64,000 bases of DNA from Bacteroidaceae bacterium (GCA_017481745.1 JAFUOV010000009.1:318823-382822), one strand, 5' to 3'. Numbered from the stretch's first letter, positions 28,641 through 38,276 are shown. Notes: a model not told the origin generated them from the letters alone. Numbers and translations are program-made.

Positions 28641-30011
28641 ATGGAGCGTAAAAAATTAATATTATTTTTTTGCGTTGTAGCATTATTACTGCCCAATATT
28701 GCTACAGCGCAAGGTTTTCGTATATTTGCTAAGAAGAAAATAGTCGTTGCTGATGTTATTGATAGGAATGATAGTAAATTTGACATCGGCTTTAAAACTA
28801 CACTTCGGCAGAATATAATTGATGCATGCACATCATCTGAAGACTATGAGGTGTTTGAAATTAATATGAATGATATAAGGCAACAGCTAAAACTCGACGG
28901 TAAGTCTCCTACGCCAAACAATGTGTGTAAAAAGATAGGTGAAGTTTCTGATGCTAAATATATTATATTCACCGAATTGAATGCCTCAACTACAGATTTC
29001 ACTAATCCTAATTGTAAAATATACATATCATCACAACTATATAGGATAGAAACAGCATCTATGGTACAAACCCTTATGGAGATGGCTATACCAACCTTGC
29101 CTTCAGTTGAATCAGCTATATCAAGACTAGTTGCGGGTTTGTTAGGCTCACAGGTAAACACTCAATACAATAATAGTGATAGTCAGCATTTTAATCCAAA
29201 TATAATTGGTTTAACGCCTCGTTTGTCAAACATTTTAACTACAACCGAACGTCGAGTAATAGAAAAACTTATAGAGAATATGGTCTATGTAGAGGGTGGT
29301 ATGTTTCGTATGGGAGCAACGTCAGAACAAGGTACTGAAACCCAATACGACGAAAGTCCAATTCAAAGAGTAAACCTCTCATCATATTATATTTGTAAGT
29401 ATGAAGTCACTCAAGCTCTTTGGCAAGCTGTAATGGGTGAAACTTTACAAGAACATGTATATAAAATGAGCTTCAAACATAAGAAATTTAATACTCAGAT
29501 AACATTGCTTGGATTAGGTGATAATTATCCTATCTATTATGTAAACTATAATGAAGCATTAGAGTTTTGTAAGCGGTTATCAGAACTTACCGGTCTAACA
29601 TTCCGTTTGCCAACAGAGGCAGAGTGGGAGTACGCAGCACGAGGGGGAAACTTGAGCAAAGGTTATAAATATAGTGGCAGTAACAACATATATGATGTAG
29701 CTTGGTATAGTGCAAATGCAGGTTTATCAACAAGAATTTTCGGCTTACATTCTGTTGGTACTAAAGCCCCAAATGAGTTAGGATTGTATGATATGAGTGG
29801 CAATGCTTGTGAGTGGTGTAGTGATTTGTATGTCAGCTACAACAACCGTTCAGGAAGCAATTCGTTAGGTCCTACATACGGTTCATATCGCGTACTTCGT
29901 GGGGGTAGTTGGTGTGACAATGCGCAGAGTTGCCGAGTCTCTTATCGCGGAAAAAACACTCCGTCTGATGACTTTTGTTTCAACGGCTTTCGCATTGTTT
30001 GTGAACCATAA
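28641..30011 (+). CDS. Secreted CsgG-like plus SUMF1 (formylglycine-generating-enzyme fold) protein
   Basis: A 456-residue protein: signal peptide (cut after NIATA-QG), a CsgG/LpoB-like domain at about residues 25-175, a linker, then a SUMF1 domain at about 213-455 (MVYVEGGMFRMGATSEQGTE; GLTFRLPTEAEWEYAARGG; MSGNACEWCSDLY; YRVLRGGSWCDNAQSCRVSY; NGFRIVCEP). The fold is complete, but the cysteine spacing in GGSWCDNAQSC is C-x5-C, not the C-x4-C of human FGE, so it is probably one of the many SUMF1 proteins without proven sulfatase-activating activity, as in GldK-type or ligand-binding relatives. No sulfatase needing formylglycine is seen nearby. The codon and base use is more AT rich than in the operon upstream. 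Confidence 0.85.
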   Translation: MERKKLILFFCVVALLLPNIATAQGFRIFAKKKIVVADVIDRNDSKFDIGFKTTLRQNIIDACTSSEDYEVFEINMNDIRQQLKLDGKSPTPNNVCKKIGEVSDAKYIIFTELNASTTDFTNPNCKIYISSQLYRIETASMVQTLMEMAIPTLPSVESAISRLVAGLLGSQVNTQYNNSDSQHFNPNIIGLTPRLSNILTTTERRVIEKLIENMVYVEGGMFRMGATSEQGTETQYDESPIQRVNLSSYYICKYEVTQALWQAVMGETLQEHVYKMSFKHKKFNTQITLLGLGDNYPIYYVNYNEALEFCKRLSELTGLTFRLPTEAEWEYAARGGNLSKGYKYSGSNNIYDVAWYSANAGLSTRIFGLHSVGTKAPNELGLYDMSGNACEWCSDLYVSYNNRSGSNSLGPTYGSYRVLRGGSWCDNAQSCRVSYRGKNTPSDDFCFNGFRIVCEP

Positions 30012-30096
30012 GAAGATAAGTAGTGAAGTTTTATCTTCCTGTTCTATTCTCTTGATTAGTTGAGTGTTCTTTATTAAACAAATAGTAATAAATATT

Positions 30097-30140
30097 CACC
30101 CCGCAGTATTCTCATTGTATGAGTAATGCGGGGTGTTTTA
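30097..30140. terminator. Bidirectional terminator between the SUMF1 and GH53 genes
   Basis: CACCCCGCA (30097-30105) pairs with TGCGGGGTG (30127-30135); an inner CTCAT/ATGAG helix continues the stem. A T tract follows on the plus strand. Both converging genes can use it. Confidence 0.8.
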
Positions 30141-30164
30141 TAATAATCGTCTGCAATATTTCTA

Positions 30165-31367
30165 TCACTCTTTCGCAAACTCGGGCAGGCAATAGAAAGC
30201 GGGTAGGGCATTGCCGGTATCTTTATTGAAAAGTCCACGATTGAGGTCTATGCGATAGGTACTACGCCAATCTATATAGGTTTCTTCGGGGAACCAATAG
30301 AATACGCCTGTTACTTTATTGCATTGCTTGAGGGTAGAAACGAGTGCTGTAAGGAATTGTTTCTGACCTTCGGGGGTCGATGCATAACTACCATAGTCGG
30401 CAGTGGCGCTATCGTCGCTCCATTCGTTATAACCAAATCCTGTTTCTACTACCATTATCTCTTTGTCGGCATGATTGGCAGAAAGAGTGCGTACAGTAGT
30501 GCTTAACTGCGAGAGTGAACCGTGCCAATAGGGGTAGTAGCTAAGACCTATTACGTCGTAATCAACATCTTTGATGCGCTCATAGTAGCGACGCGAGGTC
30601 TCGACATCGCAACCACGGTCGATGTGAACGACAACCTTGGCTTCGGGACATACTTCACGACAAGCAGCAGATGCTTTGCTCAACATTAAGATAAAGTTAT
30701 TCCATTGTGTTGCAGTGTCATACTTGTCGCCCCATACGCTCACGTGACCCGCATCCCACAACATTCCGGCAGTAATTTCATTACCTATCTGTATGTGAGT
30801 AGGCACAATATTCTCGTTTTTGAGGGTGTTCAAGGTCTCCTTGGTATAGGTGTATACCTTCTCGGCGAGGTCGGTTGCCGAGAGGTTTTGCCATTCGGCA
30901 GGAATGTATTGCTTGCCGGGATCTGCCCAAGTGTCGGAGTAGTGAAAATCGAGGCATATCGACATGCCGGCATCGCGCATGGCACGCGCACTTGCTATTA
31001 CATAATCGAGGTCTTGGCAGGCTGTAGAAGAGAGGTCGGGATTGACAAAGAGGCGCAAACGAGCAATATTGTAGCCATTGTCCGAAAAGAATTGGGGTAA
31101 ATCGGTTATTGTAACGCCGTTATCTTTCCACACAGCATTATCGTTTTTGTAGCCCAGCCACTGCGAGAGGTCGGCACCAACCAATTTGCTTGAAGGTACA
31201 AGAGGTTCATCGGGGGTGTCGGTGTTATTATCATTATCCGGATTGTTGGGTACGTCTACAACAGGGTCGTTTTTGCCATCATCAAAGTCATCGTCAATGG
31301 GTCGCTCAGGACCGCAAGAGATAAAACAAGCTGCAACAGCAACGAGAAGGATTTTACTCAATTTCAT
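30165..31367 (-). CDS. Arabinogalactan endo-beta-1,4-galactanase, GH53 lipoprotein
   Basis: A 400-residue lipoprotein (lipobox AACFISC) with an acidic, proline-rich linker up to residue ~60 and a GH53 barrel after it, starting KLVGADLSQWLGYK. Known GH53 features are present: RLRLFVNP, DFHYSDTWADPGKQ, the acid/base in IGNEITAGMLW near residue 194, and the nucleophile in VVETGFGY near residue 305. GH53 enzymes cut beta-1,4-galactan of type I arabinogalactan (pectin side chains). No SusC/SusD pair or other galactan genes are next to it; it follows the NlpC/P60 gene after 25 bases. Confidence 0.95.
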   Translation of the reverse strand: MKLSKILLVAVAACFISCGPERPIDDDFDDGKNDPVVDVPNNPDNDNNTDTPDEPLVPSSKLVGADLSQWLGYKNDNAVWKDNGVTITDLPQFFSDNGYNIARLRLFVNPDLSSTACQDLDYVIASARAMRDAGMSICLDFHYSDTWADPGKQYIPAEWQNLSATDLAEKVYTYTKETLNTLKNENIVPTHIQIGNEITAGMLWDAGHVSVWGDKYDTATQWNNFILMLSKASAACREVCPEAKVVVHIDRGCDVETSRRYYERIKDVDYDVIGLSYYPYWHGSLSQLSTTVRTLSANHADKEIMVVETGFGYNEWSDDSATADYGSYASTPEGQKQFLTALVSTLKQCNKVTGVFYWFPEETYIDWRSTYRIDLNRGLFNKDTGNALPAFYCLPEFAKE

Positions 31368-31392
31368 ATCAATGCGTTTTAAAGATTATTTA

Positions 31393-32319
31393 TTAGAAAT
31401 ACCAAGGATGCGATTTTACCAATACGATACCCTCACTATCTACAGCAGTAAGGATGCGACGTGTTGCCAAGATAGGCTGCTCATTGTATAGTGCATCACC
31501 TTCAATCAAGCTATTGATTTTTACATAACCCGAACTGTGTATATACCTACCATCGTTCAAGTATATTGCCACGTGGTTGATACGACCCTCGTCATTGCCA
31601 AAGAAAAGCAGGTCGCCACGTTGTAGATTGTCGATAGAAGAAAAGTCAACCACCTCGCCGGCAGTAGCTTGTTGTGAGGCATCGCGCAACAATATAATAC
31701 CTTGTGAGAAGTATAGTAGTTTGCTATATCCCGAGCAGTCGGCACCCTTGACCGACATTCCGCCCCACAGATATGTTGTACCCATCATCATGCGGGCTTC
31801 ATGCTCCAAGCGCGACAAATCGGGTAGCTGTTGCGCCCAACTATTCAGCGATGACACTTCGTTGGCGCGAACATAACCTTGTCGACCATCGGGAGTATAT
31901 ACCTCTATATAGCCGTTGTTGCTTACTGCTTTGCCCTCCACAATACAGCCCAAAACCATATCGCTCACAGGCATGGCATCGGCGTGAGGCGATTGGTATA
32001 TATAACCCGACATATTGTTATAGATATAGCGTTGAGCACTGCGCCACGACTGCATAGCACTATCGTTGTGTAGAGTGATAGATTGCGGGTGAACCCATGC
32101 TCTATAACCTTCGGGTGTTTCTACCTGATACCACTCGTTTTCAGTAGCAAGCACCTTGACCGGCGTACCCATAATGGCTTGTGTAACCATTTCTGAACCA
32201 TGACGGGATTCGGCTCGCAGATGTGCACAACAAAGCGAGATAATACCCCAATCGCAAGTTTGCGCCATGCTATATATAGAAGCCGATAGAATTGCCATAA
32301 TAGATAAAATACGCTTCAT
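31393..32319 (-). CDS. Secreted NlpC/P60 cysteine peptidase with SH3 domains
   Basis: A 308-residue protein with a signal peptide (cut after YSMA-QT), two bacterial SH3-like domains at about residues 22-85 and 95-155, and a C-terminal NlpC/P60 domain with the catalytic cysteine in GADCSGYSK near residue 195 and the histidine in NHVAIY near residue 249. This layout matches gamma-D-glutamyl-L-diamino acid endopeptidases (dipeptidyl-peptidase VI type), which cut murein stem peptides during cell-wall recycling. It lies 11 bases after lgt and is likely expressed with it. Confidence 0.92.
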   Translation of the reverse strand: MKRILSIMAILSASIYSMAQTCDWGIISLCCAHLRAESRHGSEMVTQAIMGTPVKVLATENEWYQVETPEGYRAWVHPQSITLHNDSAMQSWRSAQRYIYNNMSGYIYQSPHADAMPVSDMVLGCIVEGKAVSNNGYIEVYTPDGRQGYVRANEVSSLNSWAQQLPDLSRLEHEARMMMGTTYLWGGMSVKGADCSGYSKLLYFSQGIILLRDASQQATAGEVVDFSSIDNLQRGDLLFFGNDEGRINHVAIYLNDGRYIHSSGYVKINSLIEGDALYNEQPILATRRILTAVDSEGIVLVKSHPWYF

Positions 32320-32330
32320 AAGACGTTGTT

Positions 32331-33185
32331 TTAACGAAGTTTCTTCTTTACTGTACCCAGCTCAATGCTACCCACCTTGCGGTAGAACATACAGAAAATT
32401 CCTAATGCGATAAACGGAACGCTCAAGTAATGACCGGTGTTTAATGCAAAATCTTCAAAGATGCCGTTATTGACCTTTGAAAACTCAATAAAGAAACGAG
32501 CTGTGAAGATAGCAGTCAGGCAAAATCCGAAGTAGAAACCGCGATGCAACTTGCGGTCGAGGCACTTGTAGATAAGTAGTCCTACAACAAATATAATAAT
32601 GTAGGCAATAGCCTCGTAGAGTTGCGATGGATGACGAGCCACGTTATCGACCTGAGTAAATATAATACCCCAATCGCTACCGGTAGCGTTACCTATTATC
32701 TCGGAGTTCCAGAAGTTGCCCAAACGGATACAACAGGCAGTAATAGGAGTGGCAATGGCAATATTGTCGAGCGTCTGCCAAAGATTTATTCCCGTCTTGC
32801 GTGCATACATCCACAGAGCAAGCATCAAGCCCAATGTGCCACCATGGCTTGCAAGACCGGCATAGCCAACAAAGTGGTACTTACCTGCAGCATCACGAGC
32901 AATAGGAAGTATAATCTCGAGTGGGCGAGTGATGAAATACTCGGGGTCGTAAAACAAGAAATGTCCCAAGCGCGCACCCACAAAAATTCCGATAAAGCTA
33001 TATACAACAAGCGAGTCGAAATCTTTGTCGCTAAGTTGTTGCTGTTTATAAAGATATTTCAACAGAAAGTAGGCAGCTACAAGACCAACAAGCCACCAGA
33101 ACGAGTAGTAACGCACAGCAAACGAGCCTATAGAAAAGAGCTCGGCTGAAGGGTTCCATTCAATAGCACAAAGCATATTTGTCAT
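32331..33185 (-). CDS. lgt: Prolipoprotein diacylglyceryl transferase
   Basis: Lgt adds diacylglycerol to the lipobox cysteine of prelipoproteins, the first step of lipoprotein maturation in the inner membrane. The 284-residue protein has seven hydrophobic segments, the SHGGTLGLM motif near residue 110 and the signature CIRLGNFWNSEIIG near residue 150. The window encodes several lipoproteins that need it. A TAAATTTG -7 box lies on the minus strand at 33218-33211. First gene of a three-gene unit with the NlpC/P60 and GH53 genes. Confidence 0.95.
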   Translation of the reverse strand: MTNMLCAIEWNPSAELFSIGSFAVRYYSFWWLVGLVAAYFLLKYLYKQQQLSDKDFDSLVVYSFIGIFVGARLGHFLFYDPEYFITRPLEIILPIARDAAGKYHFVGYAGLASHGGTLGLMLALWMYARKTGINLWQTLDNIAIATPITACCIRLGNFWNSEIIGNATGSDWGIIFTQVDNVARHPSQLYEAIAYIIIFVVGLLIYKCLDRKLHRGFYFGFCLTAIFTARFFIEFSKVNNGIFEDFALNTGHYLSVPFIALGIFCMFYRKVGSIELGTVKKKLR

Positions 33186-33256
33186 TCTTAAATGAGATTA
33201 TATAATCACGCAAATTTAAAAATAAAATGGCAAATAAAAAAAATGTTTTACAACCC

Positions 33257-33288
33257 TTTTGATTAACGATGAAATTCTTGTAAATTTG
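33257..33288 (+). promoter_or_regulatory. glnN promoter
   Basis: TTTTG at 33257-33261 and TAAATTTG at 33281-33288 are spaced 19 bases. The leader to the glnN start would be about 75 bases. Confidence 0.65.
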
Positions 33289-33369
33289 CGCATTGATTTT
33301 CACAATTCAATAGGTATTTACAATATCAAGTTTCAATCTTGATATAAATTATTGTAAAACAAAATTGTT

Positions 33370-35553
33370 ATGTTACGATTTAAAGCAGTTGAAGAGACCC
33401 TTGGGCGAGAACCAGTAAAGGTTAACGTGCCTGCGGGACGTCCTTCGGAATACTACGGTGAGTATGTATTCAATCGAGAAAAAATGTTTAAGTATCTGCC
33501 CAAAAAGACATACGATGCCTTGGTAGATGCTATCGACAACCAAAAAGCCCTGAGCCGCGAAGTGGCAGACGGCGTAGCTGCCGGAATGAAACAATGGGCT
33601 ATAGACATGGGCGTAACTCACTACACACACTGGTTCCAACCTCTTACCGATGGTACCGCCGAGAAACACGACGGATTTATAGAATATGACGGCAAGGGTG
33701 GGGTAGTAGAAGAATTCAGCGGTAAACTGCTCATACAACAAGAGCCCGATGCATCAAGTTTTCCCAGCGGCGGTATTCGCAGCACATTCGAGGCTCGTGG
33801 CTACTCGGCATGGGATATTTCATCGCCGGCATTTATTCTTAACAAGACATTGTGTATCCCTACAATTTTCATTTCATACACCGGCGAGTCGCTCGACTAC
33901 AAGACACCGCTGCTCAAGGCCCTCAATAGTGTAAGCAAGGCAGCAACGGCTGTATGTCAATATTTCGACGAGAATGTGAAGCGCGTTACCCCATATCTCG
34001 GTTGGGAACAAGAATACTTCCTTGTCGACGAAGCATTGTATAATTGTCGTGCCGACTTGATGTTGACAGGTCGCACCCTCATGGGACACGAAAGTGCCAA
34101 AAATCAACAATTGGAAGACCACTACTTCGGCTCAATACCCTTGCGCGTTGAGGCATTTATGCACGACTTCGAGATAGAGTGTCATAAGCTTGGCATCCCC
34201 TGCAAGACCCGCCACAACGAGGTAGCACCCAACCAATACGAGGTAGCGCCCATCTATGAGGAAGTGAACCTTGCCAACGACCACAACTTACAGTTGATGA
34301 CCGTAATGAACAACGTGGCACGCAGACACAAATTCCGTGTTCTGTTGCACGAGAAGCCCTTCAAAGGCGTGAATGGCTCGGGTAAACACAACAACTGGTC
34401 GTTGGGTACAGATACCGGCGTACAACTCTTTGCACCCGGCAAGACACCCAAAACCAATTTGCAATTTATTACTTTCGTTGCCAATGTCATGGCAGCAGTA
34501 CATAAATATAACGGTCTGCTCAAGGCTTCAATCATATCGGCAACCAACCAGCACCGTCTGGGTGCAAACGAGGCACCGCCTGCTATCATCTCTATTTTCT
34601 TGGGTAAACAAATTGGCGGACTTGTTGACAAAATCATACAATCGCCCTCGATTGAGGCGTTGAACCTTGCTGCAAAAAGCGGGCTCGACCTGCATGTATT
34701 CCAAGTACCCGAGCTGTTGCTCGACAATACCGACCGCAACCGCACATCGCCTTTTGCCTTTACAGGTAACCGATTTGAGTTCCGCGCCTTGGGTTCGTCT
34801 GCCAACTGTGCATCGGCAATGATTGCCATTAACGCAGCAGTAGCTTGCCAACTGATGGAGTTTAAAGATAGTGTTGATGCTCGCATAGCCAACGGTGAAG
34901 GCAAAGAAGATGCCATATTTGCCGAAGTACAGAAATTGCTTATTGAGAGTCAACCCATACACTTCGACGGCAACGGATATAGCGACGAGTGGAAAGCAGA
35001 GGCAGCCCGTCGAGGTCTTGACTGCGAAACATCGGCACCTCTGATGTACGATAGTTATCTCTCGCCCGAGACCGTAGCCATGTTTGAGAAAACTGGTGTT
35101 ATGACACACGCCGAACTCTTGGCTCGCAACGAGGTGAAGTGGGAGTTATACACCAAGAAAATACAGATAGAAGCTCGTGTATTGGGCGATTTGGTAATGA
35201 ACCACATTATACCAGCTGCAACACGCTATCAATCGGTACTTATAGACAATGTGTTCAAGATAAAAAATCTCTTCCCTGCCGAGAAAGTTGAGGCAATAGC
35301 ACGCCAAGATATGGACGAGATAGAGAAGATAGCCTCGCACATGCTCTCGATAAAAGAGAATGCCGCAGCGATGGTAGAGGCACGCCGAGTTGCCAATCGC
35401 ATTGAAGACGAGCGCGAGAAAGCCATTGCCTATCACGACAACGTTGAGCCTCTTATGGAAGAAATTCGCTACCATGTAGACAAACTCGAGTTGATGATTG
35501 ATAATGAAATGTGGCCCTTGCCCAAGTACCGAGAGTTGCTATTTATCAAATAA
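33370..35553 (+). CDS. glnN: Type III glutamine synthetase
   Basis: GSIII makes glutamine from glutamate, ammonia and ATP and is the main ammonium-assimilating enzyme form in Bacteroidales. The 727-residue length is characteristic of type III and excludes types I and II. Family features include FPSGGIRSTFEARGYSAWD, GWEQEYFLVDE near residue 218, KTRHNEVAPNQYE near 280, and HEKPFKGVNGSGKHNNWS near 335-352. It has its own promoter and a long terminator hairpin. No PII or ammonium-transport gene is adjacent. Confidence 0.96.
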   Translation: MLRFKAVEETLGREPVKVNVPAGRPSEYYGEYVFNREKMFKYLPKKTYDALVDAIDNQKALSREVADGVAAGMKQWAIDMGVTHYTHWFQPLTDGTAEKHDGFIEYDGKGGVVEEFSGKLLIQQEPDASSFPSGGIRSTFEARGYSAWDISSPAFILNKTLCIPTIFISYTGESLDYKTPLLKALNSVSKAATAVCQYFDENVKRVTPYLGWEQEYFLVDEALYNCRADLMLTGRTLMGHESAKNQQLEDHYFGSIPLRVEAFMHDFEIECHKLGIPCKTRHNEVAPNQYEVAPIYEEVNLANDHNLQLMTVMNNVARRHKFRVLLHEKPFKGVNGSGKHNNWSLGTDTGVQLFAPGKTPKTNLQFITFVANVMAAVHKYNGLLKASIISATNQHRLGANEAPPAIISIFLGKQIGGLVDKIIQSPSIEALNLAAKSGLDLHVFQVPELLLDNTDRNRTSPFAFTGNRFEFRALGSSANCASAMIAINAAVACQLMEFKDSVDARIANGEGKEDAIFAEVQKLLIESQPIHFDGNGYSDEWKAEAARRGLDCETSAPLMYDSYLSPETVAMFEKTGVMTHAELLARNEVKWELYTKKIQIEARVLGDLVMNHIIPAATRYQSVLIDNVFKIKNLFPAEKVEAIARQDMDEIEKIASHMLSIKENAAAMVEARRVANRIEDEREKAIAYHDNVEPLMEEIRYHVDKLELMIDNEMWPLPKYRELLFIK

Positions 35554-35562
35554 TGCACACGA

Positions 35563-35613
35563 AAATACAGGTAACATTTCTGTCATACAGAATGTTATCT
35601 GTATTTCTTTTTT
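35563..35613 (+). terminator. Terminator of glnN
   Basis: AAATACAG (35563-35570) pairs with CTGTATTT (35599-35606), continued by TAACATT/AATGTTA and a short inner TCTG/CAGA helix, followed by CTTTTTT. The two outer helices together make about 15 pairs. Confidence 0.85.
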
Positions 35614-35658
35614 GCAGTAAAAAAAAGTAGTGTAACAACACAAAAAAACAAAATAAAA

Positions 35659-35678
35659 AACGCTATTTTTGTAGCGTT
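35659..35678 (+). promoter_or_regulatory. Inverted repeat overlapping the -7 box of the purF-family gene
   Basis: AACGCTA (35659-35665) and TAGCGTT (35672-35678) form a 7-bp inverted repeat whose spacer contains the rest of TATTTTTG (35664-35671), the likely -7 element. A dimeric regulator bound here would cover the promoter. No clear -33 element is present. Confidence 0.45.
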
Positions 35679-35706
35679 ATTAACACACAATTAATACCTA
35701 TATAAT

Positions 35707-37593
35707 ATGTTAGATCCTCTCAAACACGAATGTGGTATAGCGCTTGTTCGCCTACTTAAACCACTGTCGTATTACAAAGAGAAATACGGAACTTATCTCT
35801 ACGGTCTTAACAAACTCATGCTCTTGATGGAGAAGCAACACAATCGCGGACAAGAAGGTGCCGGATTGTCGTGTGTAAAACTTCATGCACAACCTGCCGA
35901 GGAGTATATCTATCGCGAGAGAGCACTGGGCACAGGTGCAATTCAAGAGATATTTGGCAAAGTACAGAAAACAATTTCAGAGACACCATATCAGGATAAA
36001 GACAGCGAGTGGGTAGAGAAGCACCTACCTTTCGTAGGCGAGGTATATATGGGACACTTGCGATATTCAACAACCGATAAGCAAGGTCTGTCGTATGTGC
36101 ATCCCTTCCTTCGTCGCAGCAATTGGCGTTCACAAAACTTGTTGTTGTGCGGTAACTTCACAATGACCAACGTCGACGAATTGTTCAACTATGTAGTAGC
36201 ACAAGGTCAACACCCCCGCTACTATGCCGATACATTCATCATCCTCGAACAACTCGGCTATGCTCTCGATATGGAGAACCGTCGTCTTGGCGATATGTAT
36301 CGCGAAGAGGGTCATACAGGCGTTATCAACAATCTGATAGAAGACAACCTCGATATCGCAGGCATCCTACGTCGTGAGTCGGCAATATGGGATGGTGGCT
36401 ATGTAATGTGTGGTCAGATAGGTAGTGGCGATATGTTTGCCATGCGCGACCCCCACGGTATACGCCCCGCCTTCTACTATCGCAACGACGAGATTGTAGT
36501 GGTAGCATCGGAACGCCCCGTTATTCAGACAGCCATGAACATTGGCATAGAAGAGGTGTATGAGTTGAGCCCCGGCGAAAGCATCATCATCACCAAAAAT
36601 GGCGAAGTAACATTTGAGCAAATCTTAGAGCCTGCCAAGAACGAGGCTTGCTCGTTTGAGCGCATCTACTTCTCACGTGGTAGCGACTACGATATCTACA
36701 ACGAGCGTAAGATGCTCGGTAAGCAACTCACCGATGCAATCCTCAAGAGCATTGACTACGACCTCACACACACTGTTTTCTCATTCATTCCCAATACATC
36801 GGAAGTAGCCTACTACGGTATGGTTGAGGGCATGACCGAGCACCTCATTGCCGAGAAGATAAGACTTATAAAGAGTGGTCGCAACAAACTCTCGGAAGAG
36901 GAGTTATACCGCATCCTCAAGATGCACATTCGCACCGAGAAGGTAGCCATTAAGGATATAAAATTGCGTACTTTCATTTCTGAAACCAATACACGCAATG
37001 ACCTTGCAGCACACGTATACGATATTACATACGGAACTATCACACCCTACGTCGACAACTTGGTCATTATAGACGATAGTATTGTGCGCGGTACCACACT
37101 GAAACAAAGTATCTTGAAGATACTCAGCCGCTTGCATCCCAAGAAGATTGTCATCGTTTCGTCGTCGCCTCAAGTATTGTACCCCGACTTCTACGGTATT
37201 GATATGTCAAACATGGACGAGTTTATTGCCTTCCGTGCTACCGTAGAGTTGTTGAAAGAGCGTGGTATGGAGTCGCTTATCGACGATGTATATGCCAAGT
37301 CGATTGCACAACGCAATCTGCCCAAAGAGGAGATTGTAAACTATGTGCAAGAGATATATGCACCCTTCACAATGGAAGAGATTTCAGCGAAGATTTCCGA
37401 AATGCTCACCGAGGATATCGAGTGTCCCGTCGACATCGTATATCAATCTATCGAAGGTCTGCATCGTGCCATCCCCAACCATCCCGGCGATTGGTACTTC
37501 TCGGGCAACTATCCCACAGCCGGTGGTAACCGTCTTGTAAATGAGGCATTCATTCGCTATGTCGAGAAACGCAATGCTGCCAAACAGAAGTAA
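35707..37593 (+). CDS. purF: Amidophosphoribosyltransferase-like protein (PurF family, long form)
   Basis: PurF makes 5-phosphoribosylamine from PRPP and glutamine, the first committed purine step. This 628-residue protein has the N-terminal Ntn amidotransferase cysteine in KHECGIALVRL (Cys9, after a short propeptide), GHLRYST near residue 118, and the PRPP-binding motif VIIDDSIVRGTTLKQSI near residues 451-467. It is some 150 residues longer than ordinary PurF; such long forms occur in Bacteroidales, sometimes beside a normal PurF, so a paralogous role is possible. It is followed after three bases by a DUF2461 gene. Confidence 0.8.
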   Translation: MLDPLKHECGIALVRLLKPLSYYKEKYGTYLYGLNKLMLLMEKQHNRGQEGAGLSCVKLHAQPAEEYIYRERALGTGAIQEIFGKVQKTISETPYQDKDSEWVEKHLPFVGEVYMGHLRYSTTDKQGLSYVHPFLRRSNWRSQNLLLCGNFTMTNVDELFNYVVAQGQHPRYYADTFIILEQLGYALDMENRRLGDMYREEGHTGVINNLIEDNLDIAGILRRESAIWDGGYVMCGQIGSGDMFAMRDPHGIRPAFYYRNDEIVVVASERPVIQTAMNIGIEEVYELSPGESIIITKNGEVTFEQILEPAKNEACSFERIYFSRGSDYDIYNERKMLGKQLTDAILKSIDYDLTHTVFSFIPNTSEVAYYGMVEGMTEHLIAEKIRLIKSGRNKLSEEELYRILKMHIRTEKVAIKDIKLRTFISETNTRNDLAAHVYDITYGTITPYVDNLVIIDDSIVRGTTLKQSILKILSRLHPKKIVIVSSSPQVLYPDFYGIDMSNMDEFIAFRATVELLKERGMESLIDDVYAKSIAQRNLPKEEIVNYVQEIYAPFTMEEISAKISEMLTEDIECPVDIVYQSIEGLHRAIPNHPGDWYFSGNYPTAGGNRLVNEAFIRYVEKRNAAKQK

Positions 37594-37596
37594 GGA

Positions 37597-38259
37597 ATGA
37601 ATGGGTTGATAGAGTTTCTGGTCGAGTTGCGCAAGAACAACAACCGTGAGTGGTTTCAGGCGCATAAAGGAGTGTATGATGCTCTGCGTAAGCAATTCAT
37701 TGCCGACGTTGAGCAACTCATAGCACGCCTTGCTACCTACGACGAGGAACTGCGAGGATTGCGCGTTGAAGATTGCATCTATCGCATCTACCGCGACATA
37801 CGTTTTTCGCCCGACAAGACTCCCTACAAAACCTACTTCTCGGCATACATGGCACGAGGCGGAAAGAAGAGTCCTCGCGCAGGTTACTACCTGCATATAG
37901 AGCCGGGTAATGTAGCACTGTCGGGTGGTATATGGTGCCCCGATACTCGCTTGATAAAAGCCTTACGACAAGCCATTTACGACAACTTTGACGAGTGGCA
38001 ATCGATTGTCGAAGCCCCGTTGTTTAAACAAAATTACCCCTCATTCGTAGGCGAAACGCTTAAAATTGTACCTCGAGAATTTCCCAAAGAGGGTGAGCAT
38101 GTACCTTGGGTAAAACGCAAGGACTACACCGTATGGGGACTACAGAGCGACGACTTTATAAGCCAAGCCGATTGGGTAGAGCAGGCAGCGCAGAAACTAC
38201 TACACATCAAACCTATGAACGACTTCTTAAACTATACAGTAGACGAGCTTTCATATTAA
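37597..38259 (+). CDS. DUF2461 family protein
   Basis: A 220-residue soluble protein matching DUF2461 (TIGR02453) by FLVELRKNNNREWFQAHK near the start, RIYRDIRFSPDKTPYKTYFSA near residues 64-84, and GYYLHIEPGNVALSGGIW. The family is widespread and its activity is unknown. The ATG at 37597 lies three bases after the purF-like stop, so the two are cotranscribed; the ATG at 37601 is out of frame. Confidence 0.88.
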   Translation: MNGLIEFLVELRKNNNREWFQAHKGVYDALRKQFIADVEQLIARLATYDEELRGLRVEDCIYRIYRDIRFSPDKTPYKTYFSAYMARGGKKSPRAGYYLHIEPGNVALSGGIWCPDTRLIKALRQAIYDNFDEWQSIVEAPLFKQNYPSFVGETLKIVPREFPKEGEHVPWVKRKDYTVWGLQSDDFISQADWVEQAAQKLLHIKPMNDFLNYTVDELSY

Positions 38260-38276
38260 TGAAAGCTCGTTCCTTT
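38243..38276 (+). terminator. Terminator overlapping the DUF2461 stop codon
   Basis: ACGAGCTTTCAT (38243-38254) pairs with ATGAAAGCTCGT (38259-38270), 12 bp with a 4-base loop, followed by TCCTTTT. The stop codon at 38257-38259 lies in the loop and stem. Confidence 0.75.

Noticed and set aside
28641..30011. True formylglycine-generating enzyme that activates sulfatases
   Set aside because: The cysteine spacing differs from FGE, it is fused to a CsgG-like domain, and no formylglycine-dependent sulfatase is nearby; the EptA-like protein uses a threonine nucleophile.
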